Assembly: GCA_031556035.1 (NCBI GenBank)
Contig: JAVBTT010000009.1
Coordinates: 18,020 to 82,019 of the forward strand
DNA from: JAVBTT01 sp031556035
GTDB taxonomy: Bacteria; Bacillota; Clostridia; Oscillospirales; UBA929
Length of the DNA: 64,000 bases
Reading direction: 5' to 3'
Below the pieces are notes generated by a model. The model had not been told where the DNA came from, searched no databases, and was given only the letters and a program-made list of their open reading frames with translations. Both the position numbers and the translations under genes were made by a program. Positions 48,869 to 58,203 of this stretch are shown here, in pieces; positions within the stretch are counted from its first letter, which is position 1, and the number at the start of each line of letters is the position of its first letter.

Positions 48869-49578
48869 GCGCGATATTCAAGCGGGACTTCCGCGGCTAC
48901 TTCACCTCCCCGATCGGCTACGTCTATATCGGGGCCTTCATCCTGGTCATGAACCTGTACTTCTTCATGACAGGCGTGCTGTACTCGAGCCCGTATATCT
49001 CCGAGGCCTTCAGCTTCATGATGATCGTGATGATGTTCACAACCCCGATACTGACTATGCGCTCCTTCTCCGAGGAGCTGCGCCAGAAGACGGACCAGCT
49101 GCTGCTGACCTCGCCGGTCAAGCTGGGCTCAATCGTGGCGGGCAAGTTTATGGCCGCCTACGCCGTGTTCTGCTCGGTCATGGCGCTCACCCTTGTCTGG
49201 GTGCTGATAATCTCGATATTCGGGGAGCCAAACACCGCCGAGGTGGTAGGCAACTATGTGGCGATGCTGGCCGTCGCCGGTGTCTATGTGTCCATCGGGG
49301 TGTTCGTGTCCGCCCTGACCGAGAACCAGATCGTGTCAGCTCTGGGCTCGCTGGGGATATTCATAGCGCTGTACCTGCTCTCCCTGGCCGTCACGTTTCT
49401 GTCCGCCTCAATGCCCGGCTGGCTTGTCACCGGGCTGAGCTTCCTGTCCATCTTCGGGCGCTACGCCACAGTCAGCCAGGGCGTCTTTTCGATTGCCGAC
49501 ATCGTCTTTTTCCTGAGCTTTGCCGCGGTCTTCCTGTTTCTGACCGTCAGGGTGCTTGAGAAAAAGCGCTGGGCTTGA
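48865..49578 (+). CDS. ABC-2 type permease, GldF-like
   Basis: A 237-residue membrane subunit with six helices (about 18-38, 52-75, 96-118, 132-155, 165-185 and 210-230). It begins AIFKRDFRGYFTSPIGYVYIGAF and contains the MRSFSEELRQKTDQLLLTSPV coupling region typical of GldF/ABC-2 permeases. It overlaps the ATPase gene by ATGA, so translation is coupled. It forms the pore together with GldA and the GldG-like subunit. Confidence 0.88.
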   Translation: MSAIFKRDFRGYFTSPIGYVYIGAFILVMNLYFFMTGVLYSSPYISEAFSFMMIVMMFTTPILTMRSFSEELRQKTDQLLLTSPVKLGSIVAGKFMAAYAVFCSVMALTLVWVLIISIFGEPNTAEVVGNYVAMLAVAGVYVSIGVFVSALTENQIVSALGSLGIFIALYLLSLAVTFLSASMPGWLVTGLSFLSIFGRYATVSQGVFSIADIVFFLSFAAVFLFLTVRVLEKKRWA

Positions 49579-49589
49579 GGAGGGCGGAG

Positions 49590-51011
49590 ATGAAAAAGAG
49601 AGCTTTGAAATACGGCGGGATGTCCGTGACCGTGACCGTGCTGTTCCTGGCAGGGATCGTGCTTTTCAACATGCTGGTCGGCCTTCTGGCCGACAGGTTT
49701 TATCTTAAAATCGACCTGACCGCGGGCGGGCTTTTCGAGATAGGCGACGAGACGGCGGCGATACTGCGCGACATGTCCGAGCCGGTGACCCTTACCGTGC
49801 TGGCCTCCGAGTCCGACTATCAGAACACGGGCGGCCTGATGGTGGTGCGCGAGATACTCCAGAAGTACGCGGCCATGTCCGGCGGGAACATAACGCTGCG
49901 CTACGTCGACCCGAACCTGAACCCGGCGCTTGCCCAGCAGTACAGCCTCGTGACCCTCGCCGCGCGGGACATCCTGGTGGAGTCCGGCAGGCGCTACACA
50001 GCGATAGGCCATATGGACCTGTTCCAGACCTCGGTTGATCCCCAGTCCGGCTCCGAGTATGTCGCCGGGGTGCAGGCGGAGCAGAAGCTCACAAACGCGC
50101 TGCTGTACGTGCTCAACGAGAAGGCGGCAAAGGCCGCCATACTCACAGGCCACGGCGAGTACAGGAGCGAGGCGTTCGAGACCTTTCTCAAGGACAGCTA
50201 TTACCAGGTGGAGGAGGCTGACCTGAGCGTGAGCGCCATCCCGGAGGACGCCACCCTGGCGGTGCTGTCGGCCCCGTCGGGCGACTTCACCGACAGCGAG
50301 ATCGGCAGACTGGACGCGTTTCTGGCCTCCGGCGGCAACGTGATGTGGCTGGACAGCGAGCAGGGCGGGGACAGGCCAAACCTCAAGCGCTACTTTGAGG
50401 AGTGGGGCATATCCTTCCGGCCCATGATCGTCATGGAGCCCGAGCTGAGCGACCCGATGTACCGATTTCTGATCTACCCCTCCATAGGGGAGCACGACTC
50501 GACAAAGCTGATAGACCGCTCCAGTGACATGAAGTTCATGGCGCCGCTGAGCAACCCGGTGGACAGGCTGTTTGACTCGAAGGGAACCCGCACGACCCAC
50601 GCGCTGCTCACCTCCAGCGCGGCCAGCTACGCCCGCCCGTTCGACAGCGCGGCCGCAAACCTTGAGCGGGACGCCGCAGACATCTCCGGCCCGTTCGACA
50701 TCGCGGTGCTCACCACCGACACGACCTATGACAACCAGGTCGGCACCCAGATTCACTCGGTGTTCGCCATGAACGTCAACGGGGCGGACTACCTGGGCGG
50801 CTCGACGCAGAACGCCAGGTTCTTCAGCAGTCTGCTCAACTATATGAACCCCGCGGCCGAGACCGTATATGTCGCCCCCCGAGGAGTGCAGGGCGAACAG
50901 ATGCAGCTTGACTCGGGGCAGAGCCTCATGCTGTTCTGGGTGCTCATCGTTATCCCGCTGCTCATCCTTGTGTTGGGGATTGTGGTATGGCGCCGGAGGC
51001 GTCACCTATGA
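49590..51011 (+). CDS. GldG-like ABC accessory protein
   Basis: About 473 residues: an N-terminal membrane helix (about 12-32), a large extracytoplasmic region with the ABC-type auxiliary/DUF4350-like pattern (AILTGHGEYRSEAFETFLKD; LAVLSAPSGDFTDSEIGRLDAFLASGGNVMWLD in two parts), and a C-terminal helix before RRRRHL. It follows the permease with GGAGGGCGG before the ATG at 49590. Role inferred from operon structure: the substrate-engaging or regulatory part of the Gld-like transporter. Confidence 0.82.
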   Translation: MKKRALKYGGMSVTVTVLFLAGIVLFNMLVGLLADRFYLKIDLTAGGLFEIGDETAAILRDMSEPVTLTVLASESDYQNTGGLMVVREILQKYAAMSGGNITLRYVDPNLNPALAQQYSLVTLAARDILVESGRRYTAIGHMDLFQTSVDPQSGSEYVAGVQAEQKLTNALLYVLNEKAAKAAILTGHGEYRSEAFETFLKDSYYQVEEADLSVSAIPEDATLAVLSAPSGDFTDSEIGRLDAFLASGGNVMWLDSEQGGDRPNLKRYFEEWGISFRPMIVMEPELSDPMYRFLIYPSIGEHDSTKLIDRSSDMKFMAPLSNPVDRLFDSKGTRTTHALLTSSAASYARPFDSAAANLERDAADISGPFDIAVLTTDTTYDNQVGTQIHSVFAMNVNGADYLGGSTQNARFFSSLLNYMNPAAETVYVAPRGVQGEQMQLDSGQSLMLFWVLIVIPLLILVLGIVVWRRRRHL

Positions 51012-52447
51012 GGGGCTTCAAAAGAACCCTCGTTATCGCCGGAGCCGCGCTGCTGCTGCTCGGGGGCGCGGTGGCCGCCCTGCTGCTTTTGCCGGGGGAC
51101 AGCGACCCTGAGCCCTCCCCCCCTGTATCGGAAGCCCCGAGGGGAGCGCTGATAGGCCAGAACAGGCAGACCGTAAAGAGCGTGACAATAACGCCCCCCG
51201 GCGCGGACAGCTTCACGATCGTCTACGACAGCGAAAACGACAGCTACGACATGCGGGACGCGACGGACATATTCCCGTACTCGGACGTCTATCTGAGCTC
51301 GACCGCCGACTACGCCTTCTCGCAGCCGGAGGCGCTGATAATCACCGAAGGCGCTTCAGCGGGGCAGCTCTCGGCCTTCGGCCTTGACAGCCCGCAGCTG
51401 AGCTGGCGGGTGGAGCTCAACGACGCCAGCGCGATTGAGCTTGAGCTGGGCGCGATGACCGCGACACAGGACATGTATTATGCCCGCGTCAAGGGCAGCG
51501 GCGATGTCTTCGCGATATCGGCGTCCGCCGGAAGGGCGCTGCTGAAAAAGGAATACGAGTACTACGACGTAACGCTCATCCCGACATATGTGGACGAGGT
51601 CTCCCAGCAGATCCCCCTTGCCGACACGCTGACCTATCTGCGCCTGGACAGGGGCGGCGGGGATGCGCTTGAGTTCCGCAAGAGGTCGGACGAGGAGCTG
51701 GAGGGCTCAAGCATAGGGGTGTCCAGCTTCAGGATGCTCAGCCCGTACCAGGCCGAGGCCAACGACTACCAGCTCGGGGAGCTTATGTCCGCGAAAATTC
51801 AGACAATTCTGCCCGCGAAGGCGATCGCCGCGAGCCCTGACGATCTGGCCGCCTACGGCCTTGACAGGCCCGCCAGGCTTGAGCTTGAGGATCAGGAGGG
51901 CTGGTCGCTCAACCTGCTGATAGGGGGGATCGATCCGGAGACCTCCGGCAGGTACATCATGGTCGAGGGCTCCCGGGCCGTGCTGCTGGACAAAAACGGG
52001 GACTACAGCTTCCTGAGGGCCGAGCCGCTCAGCCTGCGCAGCACCCTCGTCTGGATTATAGATATTAAGTCGATTTCCGGGGTGACCTACCGCCTTGACG
52101 GGAGGACGCGCGAGCTGGCGCTCGACATCACCGACGAGTCCGAGGCGGCGTCTCTGGACGGCGTGGAGATAGACGTCATCAACGCAAAGCGCCTGTATTC
52201 GCGCACCCTTGAGCTGACGATAGACGGGGTGGCCGAGGGCGGCGCCTCCGGAGAGGCGGAATACGACATCACGATAAATCTGCGCGACGGGACAAAGAGC
52301 ACGCTGAGGCTTTACCGGCTGAACGACCGCCAGTACATGATCGAGCTGGACGGCGAGACCAGCGGCTTCTACGTCGGAGTGCCCAAGGTGCAGAGGCTGC
52401 TTGAGGGCTTTCAGATAATCGACGACGGCGGGGAGATACCGTGGTAA
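51008..52447 (+). CDS. DUF4340 domain-containing extracytoplasmic protein
   Basis: About 479 residues: an N-terminal signal anchor (FKRTLVIAGAALLLLGGAVA), a Pro-rich spacer, then two DUF4340-type beta-rich repeats (LITEGASAGQLSAFGLDSPQLS and AASPDDLAAYGLDRPARLELE). DUF4340 proteins accompany Gld-like ABC systems. The ATG at 51008 overlaps the previous stop (ATGA), so translation is coupled; an in-frame ATG at 50987 is less likely. It is the last gene of the operon. Confidence 0.82.
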   Translation: MRGFKRTLVIAGAALLLLGGAVAALLLLPGDSDPEPSPPVSEAPRGALIGQNRQTVKSVTITPPGADSFTIVYDSENDSYDMRDATDIFPYSDVYLSSTADYAFSQPEALIITEGASAGQLSAFGLDSPQLSWRVELNDASAIELELGAMTATQDMYYARVKGSGDVFAISASAGRALLKKEYEYYDVTLIPTYVDEVSQQIPLADTLTYLRLDRGGGDALEFRKRSDEELEGSSIGVSSFRMLSPYQAEANDYQLGELMSAKIQTILPAKAIAASPDDLAAYGLDRPARLELEDQEGWSLNLLIGGIDPETSGRYIMVEGSRAVLLDKNGDYSFLRAEPLSLRSTLVWIIDIKSISGVTYRLDGRTRELALDITDESEAASLDGVEIDVINAKRLYSRTLELTIDGVAEGGASGEAEYDITINLRDGTKSTLRLYRLNDRQYMIELDGETSGFYVGVPKVQRLLEGFQIIDDGGEIPW

Positions 52448-52449
52448 AG

Positions 52450-52545
52450 TAGGGGCGGCCGTCCCCGGCCGCCCGCCGCGTCCCATCCCGCCCCCTTTCG
52501 CGAAAGGGGGATTCCCCCGCCCCCCCCCCGCCATTCCCCGCCGAA
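52450..52545. repeat. F and A-like hairpins before mnmE
   Basis: F hairpin GGGCGGCCGTCCCCGGCCGC (about 52453-52475), then CCCCCTTTCGCGAAAGGGGG (52489-52508) and a poly-C/G stretch, ending at the mnmE ribosome binding site. Confidence 0.7.
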
Positions 52546-52561
52546 AGGAAGGGTCACAGGG

Positions 52562-53920
52562 ATGAACGACACAATCGCGGCGCTGTCCACCCCCGCGCTG
52601 TCCGGCCCGATCGGGATTATACGCGTATCCGGCCCGGACGCGATAGCCTCCGCCGAGCGGGTTTTTGTCCCGCGGCGGGGGCCGCTGTCGCAGACGCGGG
52701 ACAACCTGCTGGTGACGGGCAGCCTGATCGTCGGCGGAGCCGCGCTGGACAGCGGCATGGCCACAGTTATGAGAGCGCCCAACAGCTACACCGGCGAGGA
52801 CATGGCTGAGCTCCACCTGCACGGCTCGATGCCTGTGCTCCGGGCCGCGCTGGACGCGCTGTACCGGCAGGGCTGCCGCCCGGCGGAGGCCGGGGAGTTC
52901 ACCAAGCGGGCCTTCCTGTTCGGCAAGCTGGATTTGAGCCAGGCCGAGGCCGTGCAGGATCTGATATCAGCCCAGACGCGGGACGCGGCGCGAAACGCCG
53001 CCGGCCAGCTCATGGGGAAGGTCGGGCGCGTGTTCATGCGCGTCTACGACCGGCTGGCCGATCTGCTGGCGCACTTCGGGGTGCTTGTGGACTACCCGGA
53101 CGAGGATATCGAGCCCGCTCAGCGGCAGGACATGTGCCGCGTGCTGGACGAGGCGGAAAAGGAGCTCTCCTCCCTTCTGGACAGCTACGCCTGGGGCGCC
53201 TCGCTGCGCGAGGGGATAAAATGCGTCATACTGGGCAAGCCCAACGTCGGGAAGTCCTCGCTGCTCAACGCGCTGCTGGGCTATGACCGGGCGCTTGTGA
53301 CCCCGCACCCCGGCACGACGAGGGACACGGTCGAGGAAAGCGTGCACCTGGGCGGAGTGCTGCTGCGGCTTGTGGACTGCGCCGGGATACGCGAGACGGA
53401 TGATCCCGTTGAGTCGCTGGGGGTTGAGCGGGCAAGGAAGCAGGCGGCGGACGCCGAGCTTGTGCTCGCGGTGGTGGACGGCTCGTCCCCGCTGGACGCG
53501 GACGACCGCGCGGTGCTCGACCTGGCGGGGGACGACAAGGCGGTCGTGATCATAAACAAGTCCGACCTGCCCCAGAGCATTGAGACCGACGCGCTGGAGG
53601 CGGCGTTCCTGCACATATGCAGGCTGTCCGCCCTGACCGGCGACGGTATAAACCTGCTGGACGCGACGCTGCGCCGGATGTTTGACAACAGGGCGCTGTA
53701 CGACGGCTCGGCGCTTTCCAATCCCCGGCAGGCGGACGCCGTCCGCCGCGCGCTGGACGCGGCGCGCTCGGCCGGGCAGGCGCTGCGGGTCGGTGTGACG
53801 CCGGACGCCGTGCTGGGCGAGCTGGAGGCCGCGCTCGGGGCGCTGGGCGAGCTGACCGGGCGCAGGATATCGGACGACGTGCTGCACAGGATATTTGAGA
53901 ATTTCTGCGTGGGAAAGTAG
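52562..53920 (+). CDS. mnmE: tRNA modification GTPase MnmE
   Basis: A 452-residue GTPase that, with MnmG, installs the (carboxymethyl)aminomethyl group on wobble uridine 34. An N-terminal tetrahydrofolate-binding domain (DTIAALSTP...GIIRVSG; SYTGEDMAELHLHG) and a helical domain surround the G domain: GKPNVGKSS (G1), DCAGI (G3) and NKSD (G4). The C-terminal FCVGK carries the catalytic cysteine. RBS GAAAGGAAGG precedes the ATG. Confidence 0.96.
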   Translation: MNDTIAALSTPALSGPIGIIRVSGPDAIASAERVFVPRRGPLSQTRDNLLVTGSLIVGGAALDSGMATVMRAPNSYTGEDMAELHLHGSMPVLRAALDALYRQGCRPAEAGEFTKRAFLFGKLDLSQAEAVQDLISAQTRDAARNAAGQLMGKVGRVFMRVYDRLADLLAHFGVLVDYPDEDIEPAQRQDMCRVLDEAEKELSSLLDSYAWGASLREGIKCVILGKPNVGKSSLLNALLGYDRALVTPHPGTTRDTVEESVHLGGVLLRLVDCAGIRETDDPVESLGVERARKQAADAELVLAVVDGSSPLDADDRAVLDLAGDDKAVVIINKSDLPQSIETDALEAAFLHICRLSALTGDGINLLDATLRRMFDNRALYDGSALSNPRQADAVRRALDAARSAGQALRVGVTPDAVLGELEAALGALGELTGRRISDDVLHRIFENFCVGK

Positions 53921-53934
53921 ACGGGAGCCTGGGC

Positions 53935-53978
53935 GGGATTCCGCGCCTCATTCCCCTCCGGGGGAGGGGAATGAGCCT
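53935..53978. repeat. Short palindrome between mnmE and glyQS
   Basis: CTCATTCCCCTCC and GGAGGGGAATGAG form a 13-bp stem, the D second hairpin in isolation. It may end the mnmE transcript. Confidence 0.6.
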
Positions 53979-54033
53979 GAGTATTAAGTTCGCAATTCGC
54001 TAATACAACAAAACTAAAAGCCCGGAGGGTCAC

Positions 54034-55416
54034 ATGAAAAACACCGACAAAAAGATGGAGCAGATCGTCGCGCTTTGCAAGGGCAGGGGTTTTATCTACC
54101 CCGGCTCGGAGATTTACGGGGGCCTCGCCAACACCTGGGATTACGGCCCGCTCGGGGTCGAGTTCAAAAACAACGTCAAGGCGGCCTGGTGGAAGAAGTT
54201 CGTGCGGGAGAGCCCCTACAACGTCGGGCTGGACAGCGCGATACTCATGAATCCGCAGGTCTGGGTCGCCTCCGGGCATGTGGGCGGCTTCTCCGACCCG
54301 CTGATGGACTGCCGCCAGTGCAAGACAAGACACCGGGCCGACAAGCTTATTGAGGACATGACCGGCAAAGAGCCGGCGGGCTGGAGCTTCGAGCAGATGA
54401 GCGCCTACATCAAAGAGAAGAACATCGCCTGCCCGGACTGCGGCGGCCACGACTTCACCGACATCCGCAAGTTCAACCTGATGTTCAAGACGCACCAGGG
54501 CGTCACGGAGGACGCGAAAAACGAGATATATCTCCGCCCGGAGACCGCGCAGGGCATTTTTGTGCAGTTCAAAAACATCCAGCGCACAACGCGCCGCAAG
54601 GTGCCGTTCGGGGTGGCCCAGATCGGCAAGAGCTTCCGCAATGAGATCACCCCCGGCAACTTCACGTTCCGCACCAGGGAGTTCGAGCAGATGGAGCTGG
54701 AGTTCTTCTGCCAGCCGGGCACCGACCTTGAGTGGTTCGCGTTCTGGAAGGAATACTGCCGCAACTGGCTGCTGGGGCTTGGCCTGAAAGCGGAGAGCCT
54801 GCGCCTGCGCGACCACGAGCCGGAGGAGCTGAGCCACTACAGCAACGCCACCACCGACTTTGAGTTCCTGTTCCCGTTCGGCTGGGGCGAGCTGTGGGGC
54901 ATCGCGGACCGCACGGACTTCGACCTGCGGGCCCATCAGGGGCAGTCCGGCGAGAGCATGGAGTACTTCGATCCGGACAGCGGGATAAAGTACATCCCGT
55001 ATGTAATCGAGCCCTCCCTCGGGGCAGACCGGGTCGCGCTCGCGTTCCTGGTGGACGCCTACGACGAGGAGGTTGTGGACGCCGGGAAGAACGACACCCG
55101 CGTCGTGCTCAGGCTGCACCCGGCGCTGGCCCCGGTCAAGTGCGCGGTGCTGCCGCTGTCCAAGAAGCTGGGCGAGCAGGCTGAGCCGATTTACAGGCGT
55201 CTCCAGAAGTGCTGCGCCTGCGAATACGACGAGTCCGGCTCCATCGGCAAGCGCTACCGCCGCCAGGACGAGATCGGCACCCCGCTGTGCGTGACCGTCG
55301 ACTTCGAGACCGAGAGCGACGGCTGCGTCACCGTGCGCGACCGCGACAGCATGACGCAGGTTCGAGTGTCGCTGGACGAGCTGTGCGGGTATATACAGGA
55401 GAAGATACAGTATTAA
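54034..55416 (+). CDS. glyQS: Glycyl-tRNA synthetase, homodimeric type
   Basis: A 460-residue class II aminoacyl-tRNA synthetase charging tRNA-Gly. Motif 1 region FIYPGSEIYGGLANTWDYGPLG, a zinc-type CRQC ... CPDC insertion, the LRPETAQGIFVQF motif 2 region, QIGKSFRNEITPG and GADRVALAFL (motif 3). The C-terminal anticodon-binding domain spans about 370-455. No T-box leader is visible in the 113 bp upstream. RBS CCGGAGGG precedes the ATG. Confidence 0.96.
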   Translation: MKNTDKKMEQIVALCKGRGFIYPGSEIYGGLANTWDYGPLGVEFKNNVKAAWWKKFVRESPYNVGLDSAILMNPQVWVASGHVGGFSDPLMDCRQCKTRHRADKLIEDMTGKEPAGWSFEQMSAYIKEKNIACPDCGGHDFTDIRKFNLMFKTHQGVTEDAKNEIYLRPETAQGIFVQFKNIQRTTRRKVPFGVAQIGKSFRNEITPGNFTFRTREFEQMELEFFCQPGTDLEWFAFWKEYCRNWLLGLGLKAESLRLRDHEPEELSHYSNATTDFEFLFPFGWGELWGIADRTDFDLRAHQGQSGESMEYFDPDSGIKYIPYVIEPSLGADRVALAFLVDAYDEEVVDAGKNDTRVVLRLHPALAPVKCAVLPLSKKLGEQAEPIYRRLQKCCACEYDESGSIGKRYRRQDEIGTPLCVTVDFETESDGCVTVRDRDSMTQVRVSLDELCGYIQEKIQY

Positions 55417-55456
55417 TATGCCGTGAACCGCTTGATTTGAAGGGGGGGTTGAGGCT

Positions 55457-56809
55457 TTGAAGATTACAATTGAGAATATGGGGCCTGTGGAGCGTTTTGA
55501 GATAGATTTGAGCAAGAATCTCAATGTGATCTACGGCGGGAACAACATAGGCAAGTCGTACGCCATGCAGGTGGTGTATCTGCTGCTGAAGTATTTTAGC
55601 CGGTTTTTATCGTCGGATTTTGCTTATATGAGAATGTATCCCAGTGACGAGACCGCCGAAAAAACTCTTGACAATTTCATCAGCTCTGATCTTGACAATG
55701 CGGACATTACATCTTTGGTAAGAAATCATATACACAATGAGATGTTAAATGAATGCTTTGACCCCTTCTGGCAGGCCTGTAAGAATACATTTGGCAATTT
55801 GCCGCGCGAAAATACACAATCCACTCTGTGTATAGAGCATGATGAACAGAGGATAGTATTTGATTTGTCCGACAGGACTTTGTCTTCAAATTATCAGTTT
55901 CGCCAGGTAATTCTTAAAAAGAGGAGAAAGGGCTCCAGGAATATATGGCGTCAGGTGCAAAAGACCACTATAAGCTTTATTGACGATCGTCAGGCCACCC
56001 TTCAAAGTATTTATTATGAGCTGAATATGGCTTTTTATGGTTTTCTTGAGAACTACAAGTTTTTGGATATAACTCTATACTATCTTCCTGCGTCCCGTTC
56101 AGGAATATATTATGGCTTAAGCTCCTTTGGCCCGATTATGGCGGAATTGGCGAAAAACCGCACATCCATATCAAGAAAAATAGAAATTCCCGGCATTGCC
56201 GAACCGATAGCGGACTACTACTCCGCTCTCGCGGGCATCAGATATCCCGGAAACAGGTTCTGCGCGGAGGATACCGTTCAAGCTATAGAGAGAGACATTA
56301 TGAAAGGCGAGATCAGATTTGACAGGGATAAAAGCGCGCTGCGCTTTGCCTCTGAAGATATGGAGCTTGACCTGACCCAGACGTCGTCCATGGTTTCCGA
56401 GATTTCCCTGATCACCGCGTTTTTCAAATATATTGTGGCCAGCGATAATTTTTTGGAATCCAGGCTTGTATTTATTGAGGAACCGGAGGCCCATCTGCAC
56501 CCTGAAAATCAGGTTCGATTCATTGAACTGCTTGCGGATCTGAGCATATCATCCCCGCTTGTCATCTCCTCGCACAGCAACTACATCTTCAACAAGCTCA
56601 ACAACATGGTGCTGGACGGCAAGCTGGACGGCATCCGCTACGACCCCATTCTGCTCTCCCCCGGTGAAACCGGAAGCGTCGCGAAGCATATGGAGGTTAC
56701 GGAGCTTGGGGTTGAGGACGAAAACTTTTACGACGTTACCGACGAGCTTTTAAGCGAGCGCGAGGCAATCATTGAGCGTCTGAACGAGGCTGAGCGGGAT
56801 GATAGCTGA
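55457..56809 (+). CDS. AAA/ABC-type ATPase of a two-gene cassette (OLD/AAA_15-like)
   Basis: A 450-residue ATPase of the RecF/OLD-like group. Walker A GGNNIGKS (residues 27-34) follows an FEIDLSKNLNVIYG strand; a signature-like SSMVSEIS lies at 311-317, Walker B LVFIEEPEAHLHPE at 337-350 and a switch His in ISSHSNYIF (373). The middle third is poorly conserved and AT-rich. The start is a TTG after a GGGGGGG/GAGG stretch. It overlaps a 175-residue gene by 11 bp. Base composition (AT-rich in the middle, with codons such as TTT, ATA and AAA) departs from its neighbours and suggests recent transfer. ATPase-plus-effector pairs of this design often act in phage defence; the function here is inferred. 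Confidence 0.8.
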   Translation: MKITIENMGPVERFEIDLSKNLNVIYGGNNIGKSYAMQVVYLLLKYFSRFLSSDFAYMRMYPSDETAEKTLDNFISSDLDNADITSLVRNHIHNEMLNECFDPFWQACKNTFGNLPRENTQSTLCIEHDEQRIVFDLSDRTLSSNYQFRQVILKKRRKGSRNIWRQVQKTTISFIDDRQATLQSIYYELNMAFYGFLENYKFLDITLYYLPASRSGIYYGLSSFGPIMAELAKNRTSISRKIEIPGIAEPIADYYSALAGIRYPGNRFCAEDTVQAIERDIMKGEIRFDRDKSALRFASEDMELDLTQTSSMVSEISLITAFFKYIVASDNFLESRLVFIEEPEAHLHPENQVRFIELLADLSISSPLVISSHSNYIFNKLNNMVLDGKLDGIRYDPILLSPGETGSVAKHMEVTELGVEDENFYDVTDELLSEREAIIERLNEAERDDS

Positions 56810-57326
56810 AATAAAGAGGGAGAAGCCGCTGCTTCCGCACCTGAGGGAGTCATGCGAGGACTCGGGCGTGTCGGTGGAGATTGATGAGGGGCTGTCGGCG
56901 GAGGATTACGCGTGTATAAAGGTTGATGATTATTACAGCGCGTTGGGGCTTGGGCGCGAAACCCCGAAATCAGTGGACAACATTGTGGCGGTGGATTGCG
57001 TAAATAATTCGTATGCTCTGTATATCCTTGAGTTTAAAGGCGTAAAAAGGGCGAAGCATATCAGGTCGAAGGATATTATTCAAAAATTCACAACCGCGAT
57101 AGATAATTTCTTAAAGATCAGGTTTAGCCACATCTTTTGCTCCGACAGATACAAATATAAATCAATAAAAGCCTACGAAGTCGATACGGTGCGCAGAGAG
57201 AACCCTTATAAACGAAGCTCGCTTCCTCAGGAAAAAGCGCTGCTGGACGAGGAGTTTAAGTTTAGAGGCAAAATCATTAGAATAAAGCGGGCTAATCCCC
57301 AGGATGTTTTAATTACAAGGCAATAA
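56799..57326 (+). CDS. Small partner of the ATPase with a possible PD-(D/E)xK-like motif
   Basis: A 175-residue protein translated from an ATG inside the end of the ATPase gene. I recognise no named family. Residues 62-80 read as a strand-turn-strand with Asp66 and, 12 residues on, Glu78-Phe-Lys80 (YILEFKG), followed by a helix with Gln95 (IIQKFTTAIDNFL). That spacing fits a PD-(D/E)xK nuclease core but does not prove it. The C-terminus is basic. Low GC and tight coupling indicate it works with the ATPase, perhaps as its effector. Confidence 0.6.
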   Translation: MIAEIKREKPLLPHLRESCEDSGVSVEIDEGLSAEDYACIKVDDYYSALGLGRETPKSVDNIVAVDCVNNSYALYILEFKGVKRAKHIRSKDIIQKFTTAIDNFLKIRFSHIFCSDRYKYKSIKAYEVDTVRRENPYKRSSLPQEKALLDEEFKFRGKIIRIKRANPQDVLITRQ

Positions 57327-57346
57327 ACAAGGAGGTAATATATTCT

Positions 57347-58198
57347 ATGACCCAGGACACAAAGCTCCGCCTTTTCGCGGAGGAGATACGGGTGGCGACG
57401 CTGAAGCTGTTCGAGGCGCGCGGCTTCGGGCATGTCGGCGGCGCGATGAGCGTCGTCGAGATGGTCGCCGTGCTGTACGGCGGCGCTATGAAGATCGACC
57501 CGAAGAACCCGGACTGGCCGGACAGGGACATGCTGGTCATGAGCAAGGGCCACGCCGGCCCGACCGTCTACTCCGCGCTGGCGCTCAAGGGCTATTTTCC
57601 CGAGGAGCTGCTCTCGACCCTGAACCGCCCGGGCACCACCCTCCCCTCCCACTGCGACCGCACGAAGACCCCCGGCATAGACATGACGACCGGCTCGCTC
57701 GGGCAGGGCGTTTCCACCGCGGTCGGGCTCGCGATCGGGCAGAGGCTGGACGGCAGGGACTCGCATGTGTTCCTCTGCATAGGCGACGGCGAGTGCGACG
57801 AGGGCCAGGTCTGGGAGGGCCTTATGCTGGCCGCGCACAGGAAGCTGGACAACCTGATCGTGTTTTGCGACAAAAACAACCAGCAGCTGGACGGCTACGT
57901 CAAGGACGTACTGGACACGGACAGCCTTGTCGACAAGTTCAAGGCGTTCGGGCTCTACACGCAGTATATTGACGGCCACGACATCGCGGCGGTGCGCGGG
58001 GCTGTGGAAAACGCGCTGAAAAACACAGGAAAGCCGTCCATGATCGTCCTGGAGACCAAGAAGGGCAACGGCTGCGGCTTTGTCCAGGATCAGGAGTTCA
58101 ACCACCATGTAGCGTTCACAGGCGAGCAGATGGGGCCCGCGCTCGCGGCCGCCGAGGAGCGGCTGGCGGAGGCCCGCGCGGCCGCGGAAAGGGAGTGA
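57347..58198 (+). CDS. Transketolase, N-terminal subunit
   Basis: A 283-residue thiamine-diphosphate-binding half of a split transketolase, transferring two-carbon units in the pentose phosphate pathway. Motifs: GFGHVGGAMSVVEMVAVLYG, MSKGHAGPTVYSALA, GSLGQGVSTAVGLAIGQ and the cofactor motif GDGECDEGQVWEG...NN. The C-terminal half is the next gene, 5 bp away. RBS AAGGAGG precedes the ATG. With rpiB it gives the non-oxidative branch of the pathway. Confidence 0.94.
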   Translation: MTQDTKLRLFAEEIRVATLKLFEARGFGHVGGAMSVVEMVAVLYGGAMKIDPKNPDWPDRDMLVMSKGHAGPTVYSALALKGYFPEELLSTLNRPGTTLPSHCDRTKTPGIDMTTGSLGQGVSTAVGLAIGQRLDGRDSHVFLCIGDGECDEGQVWEGLMLAAHRKLDNLIVFCDKNNQQLDGYVKDVLDTDSLVDKFKAFGLYTQYIDGHDIAAVRGAVENALKNTGKPSMIVLETKKGNGCGFVQDQEFNHHVAFTGEQMGPALAAAEERLAEARAAAERE

Positions 58199-58203
58199 GC
58201 CAT

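Noticed and set aside
53921..54033. A T-box leader for glyQS
   Set aside because: The gap is only 113 bp and holds an isolated D hairpin; no T-box sequence or specifier loop is visible.
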